Shown here in pieces: positions 1 to 8,289 of a stretch of DNA of 64,000 nucleotides. Position 1 is the stretch's first letter. The number at the start of each line of letters is the position of its first letter. The DNA is from Vulcanimicrobiota bacterium (GTDB taxonomy: Bacteria > Vulcanimicrobiota > Xenobia > Xenobiales > Xenobiaceae). Under the pieces are notes generated by a model, which was not told the DNA's origin, ran no database searches, and worked only from the letters and a program-made list of their open reading frames with translations. The position numbers and the translations under genes are program-made. The stretch is taken from contig CALUQR010000002.1 in the NCBI GenBank assembly GCA_944322965.1, positions 186,001 to 250,000 on the forward strand, written 5' to 3'.

Positions 1-216
1 TTCGGATGTGCTAAAGTGTCAGTAGTAGGGCAGGCCATGCGCGGGCAGCCGGGAGTTATGGCCCGCATCTGCCAGGCTCTCTCCCGGGCTGGGGTAGAGC
101 TCTACTATAGCACCGACTCCCATATTACCATCTCGGCGGTCATCCCGGAGCGCTATCTGCGGGTGGCCTCTCAGGCCCTCCACCGCGAGTTCGGTTTGGA
201 GGATAAGTCTCTCTAG
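1..216 (+). CDS. Aspartate kinase, C-terminal ACT-domain fragment (5' end outside window)
   Basis: The reading frame is open at base 1 and stops at 214-216, so only about 71 C-terminal residues are visible. They match the last ACT domain of aspartokinases: a K-V-S-V-V-G start, then R-G-x-P-G-V-M-A-R, a D-S-H-x-T-I-S strand and a final A-L-H-x-E-F-G-L helix. The D-S-H form is typical of DapG/LysC-type enzymes. Aspartokinase phosphorylates aspartate in the first step of the lysine, threonine, methionine and diaminopimelate pathway, and the ACT domain binds the feedback amino acid. The catalytic part is not visible, so the paralogue and the inhibitor cannot be decided. It converges on the MazG-like gene with a 7-base gap. 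Confidence 0.85.
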   Translation, partial: FGCAKVSVVGQAMRGQPGVMARICQALSRAGVELYYSTDSHITISAVIPERYLRVASQALHREFGLEDKSL

Positions 217-223
217 AGGGGGG

Positions 224-562
224 CTAGTGCCATTGGCGCCCTTCGTTGATCTCCTCTTTGGCCCGGAAAGCCTCTTCCAGATCGATCTGGAAGCGGTTAG
301 CTAGCTCTAAGAGGTAGCTTAAGATGTCGGCTAGCTCTTCCCCCAAGTTAGCTTGCAGGGAAGAGGCGGAAGCGGGGGCTCCCTCCTGGAAGAGGGCCCT
401 ATGGCGGCGGATGGCGCGGGCCAGCTCGCCCGCCTCCTCGCTAAAGAGGAGATAGGTCTCTAAGTCGGAAGCGCGGTCGAAACCGCGTTCGCTACACTTA
501 TTTTTTATATAACTTTGTAACTCGCTGAGGGTTGCTTTATCAGGGAATTTAGAGTTAGGCAT
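224..562 (-). CDS. MazG-like nucleotide pyrophosphohydrolase
   Basis: This 112-residue protein has the all-alpha NTP pyrophosphohydrolase pattern. An E-E-A-G-E helix at residues 42-46 and an E-E-L-A-D-I helix at 75-80 supply the acidic metal ligands. A K-x-x-I-N-x-x-R-x-W tail near 102-111 is typical of single-domain MazG proteins. Members hydrolyse (d)NTPs to monophosphates and pyrophosphate, usually as house-cleaning enzymes. The length fits a one-domain member rather than the two-domain E. coli MazG. It is transcribed away from the prepilin-like gene and has no obvious functional link to its neighbours. The exact substrate cannot be read from the sequence. Confidence 0.85.
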   Translation of the reverse strand: MPNSKFPDKATLSELQSYIKNKCSERGFDRASDLETYLLFSEEAGELARAIRRHRALFQEGAPASASSLQANLGEELADILSYLLELANRFQIDLEEAFRAKEEINEGRQWH

Positions 563-651
563 AGAATAGGACTTGCGCCGTCTGGGCTTCCCTTCCTGCC
601 CACCCGCCGGGGGAGGGAGTGGTCGAGCTAAAGAGGGAATGAGGAGCGCGA

Positions 652-1281
652 TTGAGCGTGCGGCGAGATGAGAGAGAAAAGATAGTGAAGATGGGTAGAG
701 AGTGGAAGAGGTTGCGCAGAGCGGGTAGGGGCTTTAGTCTCTTGGAGTTGATGGTCTCGGTGGGGATTATGTCCGTGACCTTGCTCTTAGTCTTGGCCGT
801 CTTTACGGGCTCGATGCGCGCCAGTCGCAAGACGACCGATCTAACCGCCGGGGTAGTAGTGGCGGAGACGGTCCTCAACGAGGTCGTAGCTAGCTCCTCT
901 TCTGACGATGCCGGTAACTCTAAAAAAGATAAGTATTCCGAGGTCAAGGCGGCTATTCTAAGTGGTAATAGCTCTTCTCCTACAGTTGTAGCTTCGGGGG
1001 TCAAGAATCTCAATAATACGACTTTTATTTGGCAATTGAGCTCTACTTGCGTTAGCCAGGGAGGAACGACGACCGGAACTCATGAGGGGGGCGACAATAG
1101 CCTCTATAAGTTAGATATCGTCGTCTGGTGGGGCAAGACGGGGGAGACGGAGGCGGCTAGTACTAGCGATACTGGCGTGTCTACTACAGGTGTCACGGAC
1201 GACAAGACCTTAGTAGTAGCGGGGCAAGGGGTCTTGCGCTACGAGATGAGTCGACTCTATAACGCCAATTCTAATTTCTAA
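652..1281 (+). CDS. Type IV pilin/pseudopilin-like protein with prepilin cleavage motif
   Basis: A basic leader (K-R-L-R-R-A-G-R-G) is followed by F-S-L-L-E-L-M-V-S-V-G-I and a hydrophobic helix. This is the class III prepilin signal: cleavage after Gly, Phe at +1 and Glu at +5. The rest is a serine/threonine-rich globular domain without a recognised family. Such proteins are minor pilins of type IV pili or type II secretion pseudopilins and are processed by a PilD-type peptidase. The TTG at 652 has GAGGAG at 641-646; the ATG at 691 would give a 14-residue leader instead of 27, so the start is uncertain. It is followed 4 bases later by a second prepilin-like gene, which suggests one operon. 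Confidence 0.75.
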   Translation: MSVRRDEREKIVKMGREWKRLRRAGRGFSLLELMVSVGIMSVTLLLVLAVFTGSMRASRKTTDLTAGVVVAETVLNEVVASSSSDDAGNSKKDKYSEVKAAILSGNSSSPTVVASGVKNLNNTTFIWQLSSTCVSQGGTTTGTHEGGDNSLYKLDIVVWWGKTGETEAASTSDTGVSTTGVTDDKTLVVAGQGVLRYEMSRLYNANSNF

Positions 1282-1284
1282 GGG

Positions 1285-2274
1285 GTGGGAAGGGGTTTAG
1301 TGGGTATGGTACGGAACAATCTGCGGCGCGGCGCCACCCTGATCGAGGTGATCATCACCACCGGGGTCTTTAGCGTCTTGATGTTGACCCTCTTCTCTAT
1401 CGTCCAGTACGGTAAGGACGCCTGGCGCAGCGTAGAGGGGCGCCAAGTTACCCAGACGATGATGCGCAAGGTAGGTATCTTTACGATGGACGACCTGCGC
1501 CGAGCTAGTTTTAGTAATTTAGGGGTGGCCAACTACACAAACTATTTGCCTAGTAATTCCTCCTGCTCTCTCAGCGCCGGTAATGAGAATGTCCAAAGTG
1601 GAAAAAATGGGATGTATGGCCAGGCGATCTGGATGACCTCCGCCTACTTGCCGGGCCAGAATACGGCCGAAGGCGCGGCCCAGCAGCGTTTGGGGGGCAA
1701 CCAGTTCTTTAGCCGCAACCAGGATGGGACACCCAACTGGCACTCCAATATCCTCTATTACGTCTCCGTCATGACTGATAAAGCCCACATTGAGAAGTAT
1801 CATGGCGGCATTCAGGACTTATGTGGAGGCGAGCAAAATTGCCCCCACAAGTGGTTGATCCGCAAGGAGATCTACAATGCCCCTAGCCTCTTAAGTAAAG
1901 AGGATATTGGCAAATATTTAGTTCAGGCGGGGGCGAAAGACTTCTTCAAGGCGGACGGTAAGGTTAAAACTCAGGTCCTGGCCGATTGTATCGTAGCCTT
2001 CCAAGTAGTAGTCGAGAAGCCCAGCGTAGTCTTAGTCATTAAGTCGGCCCGCTTAGAGGAGCTCAATCGCTACCTTACCGTCACCCGTCAGAGTTTGGGA
2101 GGGACGGTTACGAATGATGAGGGTACGCTTCCGGTTAGTGGCGATAGCGGTACGTATGATGCCCAGAGCAATAGCGTAGCTTTAAAGCGCTTAGATACTT
2201 TGGCGGGAGCTACGGGCCGAGCGGGCGCCTACACCTTGCAATACGATATTACCGTCGTACCGGGTAACGAGTAG
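1285..2274 (+). CDS. Second type IV pilin/pseudopilin-like protein
   Basis: The N terminus reads R-R-G-A-T-L-I-E-V-I-I-T-T-G-V, a prepilin motif with cleavage after Gly, Ala at +1 and Glu at +5, then a hydrophobic helix. At about 320 residues it is long for a pilin and resembles larger minor pseudopilins of the PulJ/GspJ or PilW kind, but no family-specific motif allows a firm name. Cysteines around residues 90-190 could form disulfides. The start may be GTG 1285 or ATG 1306; the ATG gives a normal 9-residue leader and has AAGGGG about 10 bases upstream. It is co-directional with and directly follows the previous prepilin-like gene, so the two products probably assemble in the same fibre or pseudopilus. 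Confidence 0.72.
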   Translation: MGRGLVGMVRNNLRRGATLIEVIITTGVFSVLMLTLFSIVQYGKDAWRSVEGRQVTQTMMRKVGIFTMDDLRRASFSNLGVANYTNYLPSNSSCSLSAGNENVQSGKNGMYGQAIWMTSAYLPGQNTAEGAAQQRLGGNQFFSRNQDGTPNWHSNILYYVSVMTDKAHIEKYHGGIQDLCGGEQNCPHKWLIRKEIYNAPSLLSKEDIGKYLVQAGAKDFFKADGKVKTQVLADCIVAFQVVVEKPSVVLVIKSARLEELNRYLTVTRQSLGGTVTNDEGTLPVSGDSGTYDAQSNSVALKRLDTLAGATGRAGAYTLQYDITVVPGNE

Positions 2275-2277
2275 GAC

Positions 2278-3579
2278 TTAGAAGAAGGTGCTCTGGTAGG
2301 GGCGCTCCCGCTCCAACCAGGGCTTAATGTGGCGGTATTGGAGGTGGGGGATCATCAAGAGGGGGCGGCGCACGGGCTCAGATAAGGCTTCGATGGCCTT
2401 AGTGCGCGTAGCTTGAGAGATCTCCCGCCAGGAGGTGGGCGGGGTATCGAGGATGCGGATGGGAGAGGAAGAGCTGCCGGGCTGGTAGATGTCGTAGCCC
2501 AAATTCTGGGGGGTATCTTGGTGGCAGTACCAGCGCCAATCCTCCCCTAAGCTCTTTTGCAAGTAGCGCAAGATGCGCTCATATAAGGGGCCGGCCCCGG
2601 GGTGGTCGAAGGCCTTAAAGGGGTGACGCCCCAAAAAGCGCTGGCAGAGATCGGCTAAGATGGGATCGGAACTCTTAGCCCAGAGTTTAAAGGCGTGGTA
2701 GAAATCGAAATCGTCGATCTCTAAGTAGTGGGCCAAGAAATCTTCCTCTCCCGCAGGGGGAGCGAAGAGGAAACGCAGATTGGAGGGTAGCTCCAAGAGC
2801 TGGGGCGACTCCTCATAGAGGAGGTGGGCCCGCTGTAAGATGACCCGCAAGAGCGTCTCATAGGAGCGCACCGTCTTATGTAAGTAGACCTGCCAGTGCA
2901 TAAAGTAGCGGCAGAAGAGGTAGCCCTCCACCGCCTCGCAGCCCTTAGGGTCGACGGCGCAGCAGAGGTGGCCGTCGGGATTGCGGAAGGGGCGGACAGT
3001 AAAGATGATGCGGTCGATATCGAAGAGACCGTACTTAGCCCCCGTATAGAGGGAGTCGCGCTGCAAGTAGTCCATGCGATCGACGTCTAGCTGGCTGGAG
3101 AGGAGCTCGTGCCAGAGGGGCTGGGGATGGCGCCCCTCTAAGATGGAGAGGGTCTCCTCTACTTGCAGACCGTGGCGCTCAAAGAGGGGGGCTAAGTAAC
3201 GCTGGACTAAGGCCCTACCTAGGCGCTCGTGGTCTACTTGGGCGAAAGCGTGTTCTAAAGCGTGGGAGAAGGGGCCGTGGCCCAAATCGTGGACTAGGGC
3301 GGCGGCCGTGGCCGCCAATTTAGTCTCGGGCGTAATGCGCAAGAGGCGGTTATCGTGCCAATAATTGAGGATGCGGTGCATGAGCCACATCACCCCCACG
3401 GAGTGTTGGAAGCGCGAGTGTTCCGCTCCGTGGAAGACGTTAAAGCACATTCCCAACTGGCGGATGCGCCGCAAACGCTGGAAGGGGTAAGAGTCGATAA
3501 TCTCCAAGAGGAGGGGGTGGCTGACAGTAATATTGCCATAGAGCGGATCGCGCAGGACCTTCTCTTTAAAGCGCTTCAT
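2278..3579 (-). CDS. HD-domain phosphohydrolase (dNTPase/SAMHD1-like, COG1078 type)
   Basis: The 433-residue protein opens with D-P-L-Y-G-N-I, the start typical of this family. It shows R-F-Q-H-S (His59), V-H-D-L-G-H-G-P-F-S-H (His97, Asp98, His101) and the downstream D-R-M-D-Y-L-x-R-D block. These are the metal-binding HD motifs and the nucleotide-pocket motif of deoxynucleoside triphosphate triphosphohydrolases and their bacterial relatives. The likely reaction is removal of triphosphate from dNTPs, but many bacterial members are uncharacterised. It converges on the second prepilin-like gene with a 3-base gap. The ThrE-type genes follow upstream on the same strand, with 15 bases between. 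Confidence 0.88.
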   Translation of the reverse strand: MKRFKEKVLRDPLYGNITVSHPLLLEIIDSYPFQRLRRIRQLGMCFNVFHGAEHSRFQHSVGVMWLMHRILNYWHDNRLLRITPETKLAATAAALVHDLGHGPFSHALEHAFAQVDHERLGRALVQRYLAPLFERHGLQVEETLSILEGRHPQPLWHELLSSQLDVDRMDYLQRDSLYTGAKYGLFDIDRIIFTVRPFRNPDGHLCCAVDPKGCEAVEGYLFCRYFMHWQVYLHKTVRSYETLLRVILQRAHLLYEESPQLLELPSNLRFLFAPPAGEEDFLAHYLEIDDFDFYHAFKLWAKSSDPILADLCQRFLGRHPFKAFDHPGAGPLYERILRYLQKSLGEDWRWYCHQDTPQNLGYDIYQPGSSSSPIRILDTPPTSWREISQATRTKAIEALSEPVRRPLLMIPHLQYRHIKPWLERERPYQSTFF

Positions 3580-3594
3580 AAGTGGGGAGAGACC

Positions 3595-4230
3595 TCAGGT
3601 AGACTTCTTTTGACGGTGGAGTTGTTGGTACTTTTGGCGGCGCTCGCGCAAGAGTTGGCTGCGGCGGGTCAACAACTTTTTGGGGGTGGGCGGGGTCGTA
3701 TCGCAGCGCGGCTCGCTTTGGGTCTGGGGGGCCACGTTGAGTTCGGGGATAGAGATGGCAAAGTCGTGCTTTAAGCTATCGTGGATAATCTGCAAGCTGG
3801 GATTGAGGAAGCTGCGGCAGATGGCGTTGCCCATGAGCATCCCCACCGCGATACCGCTGGCAATTAAGAGGGCCTGCATAGTAGAGGTCATGGCCGCGTC
3901 GTACTGACCCTGAATGAGGGAGAGCATGGCGTTATAAGCGGTCATTCCCGGCACTAAGGGGAAGACGGCGGGTACTACAAAGACCGTAGAGGGCATGCGG
4001 ATGGCTCGAGCTAGGGCTTCGCTGCACATGGTGAGGCCGATGGCTCCCACAAAGGCGCTGTAGAGAGGGATGATCCCCTGTTGGATGAGCAGGTAGTTGA
4101 CCTCCCAGCCGAAGAGGCCGGCCAGGATACAGCCCAACCAAGCTCGGGCCGGGATGCGGAAGGTGACCGCCGAGCCCCATAAGCCCATAATTACCCCCAC
4201 CCAACCCATGGCGAAAGCGCTCATATTCAT
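3595..4230 (-). CDS. Threonine/serine exporter small subunit (ThrE_2/DUF3815 type)
   Basis: This hydrophobic protein of 211 residues has about five membrane segments. The central A-F-V-G-A-I-G-L-T-M-C-S-E stretch and V-P-A-V-F-P-L-V-P-G-M-T-A-Y match the C-terminal half of ThrE-type amino-acid exporters, which in many bacteria is a separate gene. The last 70 residues are a basic hydrophilic cytoplasmic tail. It overlaps the ThrE_1-type gene by 4 bases (4227-4230), so the two are very likely translationally coupled and form one two-component exporter. The substrate (threonine, serine or another small molecule) is inferred from the family. Confidence 0.82.
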   Translation of the reverse strand: MNMSAFAMGWVGVIMGLWGSAVTFRIPARAWLGCILAGLFGWEVNYLLIQQGIIPLYSAFVGAIGLTMCSEALARAIRMPSTVFVVPAVFPLVPGMTAYNAMLSLIQGQYDAAMTSTMQALLIASGIAVGMLMGNAICRSFLNPSLQIIHDSLKHDFAISIPELNVAPQTQSEPRCDTTPPTPKKLLTRRSQLLRERRQKYQQLHRQKKST

Positions 4231-4991
4231 AGGATCTGCCCCAAGCTAATCCCCGCTGCGGCGCCGGCCGCCAGGCCGGCGCCGGTCAAGAGGGCGTCGA
4301 TAGTGCGAGCCATCCCGGCCACTAACTCTCCGGCCATGAGGTCGGCGATGGCGTTGGTGAGAGCCAAACCGGGGAGGAGCGGAACGATACCCGCTAAGAC
4401 TAGGGCCCAGTGCTCTACCGGGAAGATATGGTTACAGTAGAGGTTAGCGAATAAGGTCACCGCCAGAGCGTTAATAAAGAAGAGCAAGAAGGGGGGGAGG
4501 GTGACGCATTTCTTCTCTACGTATTTGGCCAATAAACCTACCAAGAGGGCGGGCGGGATGAGGCGGGGGTTAGGTTCAAAGATTAAGGCGAATCCCGCGC
4601 AGCAGACGGCCTGGGAGAAGTAGATCAGCCACTCCGAGAAGATGGGTTTTTGGTGTAAGACCTCGTCGACGCGCCTTTCCGCCACTTGGAAGGGGATCTT
4701 GCCGGCGGCCAAGGCTCGGGAGATATTATTAATTAAGATCACCTTGTCGAGATCGATAGTGCGCGTCTTGACGCGGGTGACTACGGTAATAGTCTTCTCG
4801 CCCCCTACGGTAATCGTAATGCCGGTGGGGGTGGCGAAACTCTCGACGGGGATCTTACAGGCCCGCCCGATATAAGAGACCGTATTCTCTACCCGGGCCG
4901 TCTCCGCTCCCGAGGCCATCAAGACGCGGGCCGCTTTAATACAGAGGTTAGCCACTTGGCGCAGGGCGTGCTTAGAGTAGGGTTTAGCCAT
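4227..4991 (-). CDS. Threonine/serine exporter large subunit (ThrE_1/DUF1212 type)
   Basis: The N-terminal cytoplasmic domain contains V-L-M-A-S-G-A-E-T-A-R-V-E and F-A-T-P-T-G-I-T-I-T-V, characteristic of the first half of ThrE. The C-terminal half contains several membrane helices, including the proline/glycine-rich G-I-V-P-L-L-P-G-L-A-L-T-N motif. With the overlapping downstream gene it reconstructs a complete exporter split in two. At 254 residues the length is normal for this half. The gene lies 12 bases downstream of ftsY on the same strand, so it may be co-transcribed with it. Confidence 0.85.
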   Translation of the reverse strand: MAKPYSKHALRQVANLCIKAARVLMASGAETARVENTVSYIGRACKIPVESFATPTGITITVGGEKTITVVTRVKTRTIDLDKVILINNISRALAAGKIPFQVAERRVDEVLHQKPIFSEWLIYFSQAVCCAGFALIFEPNPRLIPPALLVGLLAKYVEKKCVTLPPFLLFFINALAVTLFANLYCNHIFPVEHWALVLAGIVPLLPGLALTNAIADLMAGELVAGMARTIDALLTGAGLAAGAAAGISLGQIL

Positions 4992-5002
4992 AGCTCAAAG
5001 TC

Positions 5003-6211
5003 TTACTCTTGCGGGTCGGAGGGTTGGGAATCGCTAAACTCTTTGTAGTTGGCGGGGGCGGAGAAGAGGGCCTCCAAAAATTGGGCGGGCTCAAATTGGC
5101 GCAGATCGTCGATCCCCTCTCCCACGCCTATATAGCGCACGGGGATAGGCAACTCCTGACCTAGAGCCACTAAGACGCCCCCCTTGCCCGTGCCGTCCAA
5201 TTTGCACATCACTAGCCCGCTCATCTCCGTCACCTGATTGAAGATTTTCGCTTGCTCTAAAGCGTTTTGGCCGGTAGTGGCGTCTAAGACCAAAAGGGTC
5301 TCTTGGGGAGCGCCGGGATAAGCCTTGTGGGCCACGCGTTTAATCTTGCGCAACTCGTCCATCAAGTTGGCCTTATTATGTAAGCGGCCGGCGGTATCGA
5401 TAAAGACTAAGTTGCAGCCTCGGGCCTGGGCCGCCTGTAAGGCGTCGAAGACGACGGCGCTGGGATCGGAGCCCTCTTGGTGGCGCACGAACTCTACCCC
5501 CAGGCGCTTAGCCCACACTTCCAGCTGCTCGATGGCGGCCGCTCGGAAGGTGTCGGCGGCGGCCAAGAGGACCTTATAGCCCTCCTTTTGGAATTGGGCG
5601 GCCAATTTGGCGGTGGTAGTCGTCTTGCCCACCCCATTGACCCCCACCATGAGGATCACGTTGAGGCGCTGGGGATCTAACTTTAAGCCGCCCGCCTGGG
5701 AGCCGTTGCGGGCAAAGATCTGGCCCACGATACTTTTGAGCTCCTCTAACATCTGGGCCGGCTGGGTGAGCTTCTTCTCCTTTTGGGCGCGGCGCAACTC
5801 GTCTAAGATGTGGGTCGTAGCCGCTAAACCGACGTCGGCGGTCAGTAAAATATCCTCTAACTCCTCCCAGAACTCCTCGTCTATATGGCGTGAGGAGTGG
5901 AAGAGATCGGCTACCCGGTCGACTAGACGGCGCCGCGTCTGCTCTAACCCTTGGGCCATCTTGGCAAACCAAGGATCGACGGGGGTCAGCGCCAGTTGGC
6001 GAGCCCCCTCCCATAAGCCGCGCCATCCCCCGCTCTGGGTAGGAGCGGAGTCTTTCTTAGCTTCCGCTTCCGGTAGAAGCTCAGCCTCATTTTCGAGGCC
6101 TTCCGCCAATTCCGTAGGCGGAACCTGGCCTTCTAATTGGCCTTCCAGGGGGGGAGGGGAGGAAGATTCCTCCGGAGGGTTAGTTTTCGAGCGTTGGAAC
6201 CACTTAAACAT
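5003..6211 (-). CDS. ftsY: Signal recognition particle receptor FtsY
   Basis: FtsY is the membrane-associated SRP receptor GTPase that docks ribosome-nascent-chain complexes at the translocon. An acidic, proline/glutamate-rich N-terminal region (about residues 10-60) precedes a helical N domain (about 80-170). The GTPase domain has G1 G-V-N-G-V-G-K-T-T-T near 190-199, D-T-A-G-R, and the C-terminal L-D-G-T-G-K-G-G and G-V-G-E-G-I-D-D-L signatures of SRP GTPases. The acidic region and the absence of an M domain distinguish it from Ffh. The length of 402 is ordinary. It is the first gene of a leftward unit with the ThrE pair. Confidence 0.96.
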   Translation of the reverse strand: MFKWFQRSKTNPPEESSSPPPLEGQLEGQVPPTELAEGLENEAELLPEAEAKKDSAPTQSGGWRGLWEGARQLALTPVDPWFAKMAQGLEQTRRRLVDRVADLFHSSRHIDEEFWEELEDILLTADVGLAATTHILDELRRAQKEKKLTQPAQMLEELKSIVGQIFARNGSQAGGLKLDPQRLNVILMVGVNGVGKTTTTAKLAAQFQKEGYKVLLAAADTFRAAAIEQLEVWAKRLGVEFVRHQEGSDPSAVVFDALQAAQARGCNLVFIDTAGRLHNKANLMDELRKIKRVAHKAYPGAPQETLLVLDATTGQNALEQAKIFNQVTEMSGLVMCKLDGTGKGGVLVALGQELPIPVRYIGVGEGIDDLRQFEPAQFLEALFSAPANYKEFSDSQPSDPQE

Positions 6212-6341
6212 CTTCGCTGGCAGTCGTCCTCAAAAATAGGGGGAATAGTTTGGTGAGCGGTTGGCTAGCTCCTCCTTCTCCCCCGGAGAGAAAGTCCTGA
6301 GGGCAGGACTTAGGGCCATCTAAAGACAATATAGGGGGGTT

Positions 6342-6866
6342 ATGGGTAAAGTCACCTCCACCCCCTTCGTCTTAATCCCCCCCTCCAAGGTACAGGCCGT
6401 GCGGGCCGCCGCCTTGACCGTCCCTGCGCCCGACCTCTTCAATTGGAAGCCTCTGCCCCCCTTAGACGCCGTGGCTATGAGTCGCAAAGCTAAGGGCGAT
6501 GAAGTGAAAGAGCGCTTAGAGCGCACTCGCGAGGCTATAGCTAAGAAGATGGAAGCCGCAAAAGGACACCTGCCCTCGGCGCCGCCGCGCAATCTGGGCG
6601 CGGTAGGGGCTCGAGTTAAAGGGGCTCAACCGCCCCGTCCCGCTATCCAAGTAGAGGGGTTATTTGGCAGCGCGCGCCAAGCGGGGGAGGGAGCTCAAAA
6701 GGCCGCCCCGCCCGCTTCTAAGTTGGGAGTGACCCCCGCTTCTCCCCGGCGGCGTCCGGCCTCTGGAGCCGCTCCCGGGGCGGCTAAAGCCCGCCGTCCG
6801 GAACGGCGTCGCGAGGATGCGGTCTTAGATTTTGACGCCCTCAATACGGAGATCTTTGGCAATTAA
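6342..6866 (+). CDS. Hypothetical Ala/Pro/Arg-rich low-complexity protein
   Basis: I do not recognise this 174-residue protein. It is hydrophilic and very basic in the middle, with an Ala/Pro/Arg-rich stretch from about residue 80 to 155. There is one predicted charged helix (about 48-70, K-x-x-E-V-K-E-R-L-E-R-T-R-E) and a short acidic end with F-D-A-L-N-T-E-I-F. There is no signal peptide or membrane segment. A strong AGGGGGG ribosome site lies 5 bases before the ATG, and the codon pattern matches the neighbours, so it is probably a real gene. It sits between divergent ftsY and co-directional glyA (90-base gap). The composition suggests an intrinsically disordered nucleic-acid- or protein-binding adaptor, but that is a guess. 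Confidence 0.55.
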   Translation: MGKVTSTPFVLIPPSKVQAVRAAALTVPAPDLFNWKPLPPLDAVAMSRKAKGDEVKERLERTREAIAKKMEAAKGHLPSAPPRNLGAVGARVKGAQPPRPAIQVEGLFGSARQAGEGAQKAAPPASKLGVTPASPRRRPASGAAPGAAKARRPERRREDAVLDFDALNTEIFGN

Positions 6867-6956
6867 GAGTAGTCCGAGGTCCGCTCTGAAAAAGGTTAGC
6901 TTCAGGGTGGACTTCTCATTTTTAAGACCTAAATATTTAGTAAAGGAGCCCTGGCT

Positions 6957-8249
6957 ATGTTAGAGCACATTTACAAGAGCGACCCGGAGGTAGCGGGAGC
7001 TATCGTCGCCGAAGCGCGACGCCAAGACGAGACTTTAGAGATGATCGCCTCAGAAAACTTTGTCAGTATGGCGGTCATGGAAGCTCAGGGGAGCATCCTA
7101 ACTAATAAGTACGCCGAAGGTTACTCGGGGCGGCGCTACTACGGGGGCTGTGAGAATGTAGATCTCATCGAAACCTTAGCCTGTCAGAGAGCTAAGGCCA
7201 TCTTTGGGGCGGAACATGCCAACGTCCAACCCCACTCCGGCTCTTCGGCCAATATAGCCGCCTACTATTCGGTAGCTAAACATGGCGATACTATCTTAGG
7301 GATGTCCTTAGCCCACGGAGGCCACCTGACCCACGGCCATAAGGTCAATTTCTCCGGCTCCCACTTTAATGTCGTCCAGTACGGCTTAGATCCTAAGACG
7401 GAGCGCATCGATTATGAAGCTATGCGTCAATTAGCTCGGGAACACCGCCCGCGGGTCATCTTAGCGGGAGCTAGCGCCTATCCCAGAGAGATCGACTTTA
7501 CCCCCTTCCGCGAGGCGGCCGATGAGGTGGGGGCTATCTTTATGGTCGATATGGCCCACTTTGCCGGTTTAGTCGTGGGAGGGATGCACGCTAACCCCGT
7601 GCCCATAGCCGATATCGTTACCACCACCACTCATAAGACTCTGCGCGGGCCGCGCGGCGGGATCATCTTCTCTAAGGCGGAGTTAGCTAAAGCGGTCGAT
7701 AAGACGATCTTCCCCGGCTACCAGGGCGGACCCTTAGAGCATGTCATCGCCGCTAAGGCGGTAGCGCTGCACGAAGCTATGCAGCCGGAATTTAAGCTCT
7801 ACCAGGAGCAGACGGTCAAGAACGCCCGCACCCTGGCCGCTACCCTAAAGGAGGGCGGGCTGCGCTTAATTACGGGCGGCACGGATACCCACCTCCTCTT
7901 AGTAGACGTGACCCCCTTAGGCTTAACGGGGCGAGCGGCGGAAGACGCCCTCCACCGGGCGGGGATTACCGTCAATAAGAACGCCATCCCCTTCGATCCC
8001 AATCCTCCGGCGGTGGCTAGTGGCATCCGCTTAGGGACCCCGGCCCTCACCACGCGGGGTATGAAGGAAGGGGAGATGGAGCTCATCGGCTCTTGGATCT
8101 TAGAGATCTTCCGTGCTCCCCAAGCGGAAGAGACGGCCCAGAAGGTGCGGGCCAAAGTCTTAGAGCTCTGCCAATCCTTCCCCCTCTATCCCCAATTGCG
8201 CGCTGAAGGGGAGAGCTTAAAGAGAGGAAGTTCGCCCGTCGAGGTTTAA
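6957..8249 (+). CDS. glyA: Serine hydroxymethyltransferase
   Basis: GlyA interconverts serine and glycine while charging tetrahydrofolate with a one-carbon unit, using pyridoxal phosphate. The 430-residue sequence has M-I-A-S-E-N-F-V-S near residue 29, [10 protein letters not shown], the Q-P-H-S-G-S-S-A-N loop, D-M-A-H-F-A-G near 198, and [13 protein letters not shown] with the PLP lysine at Lys227. All catalytic landmarks are intact and the length is normal. An AGGAG lies about 10 bases before the ATG. The carbamate kinase gene follows 40 bases downstream on the same strand and may be co-transcribed. Confidence 0.97.
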   Translation: MLEHIYKSDPEVAGAIVAEARRQDETLEMIASENFVSMAVMEAQGSILTNKYAEGYSGRRYYGGCENVDLIETLACQRAKAIFGAEHANVQPHSGSSANIAAYYSVAKHGDTILGMSLAHGGHLTHGHKVNFSGSHFNVVQYGLDPKTERIDYEAMRQLAREHRPRVILAGASAYPREIDFTPFREAADEVGAIFMVDMAHFAGLVVGGMHANPVPIADIVTTTTHKTLRGPRGGIIFSKAELAKAVDKTIFPGYQGGPLEHVIAAKAVALHEAMQPEFKLYQEQTVKNARTLAATLKEGGLRLITGGTDTHLLLVDVTPLGLTGRAAEDALHRAGITVNKNAIPFDPNPPAVASGIRLGTPALTTRGMKEGEMELIGSWILEIFRAPQAEETAQKVRAKVLELCQSFPLYPQLRAEGESLKRGSSPVEV

Positions 8250-8289
8250 TTGGGGTTGACTATTTTCCCCTTGTGGAATGGAGGTTTTT

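Noticed and set aside
555-1013. Minus-strand 152-residue ORF opposite the prepilin-like gene
   Set aside because: It is a shadow of the prepilin frame, Ser/Thr/Arg-rich, with no family signature; the prepilin motif decides the strand.
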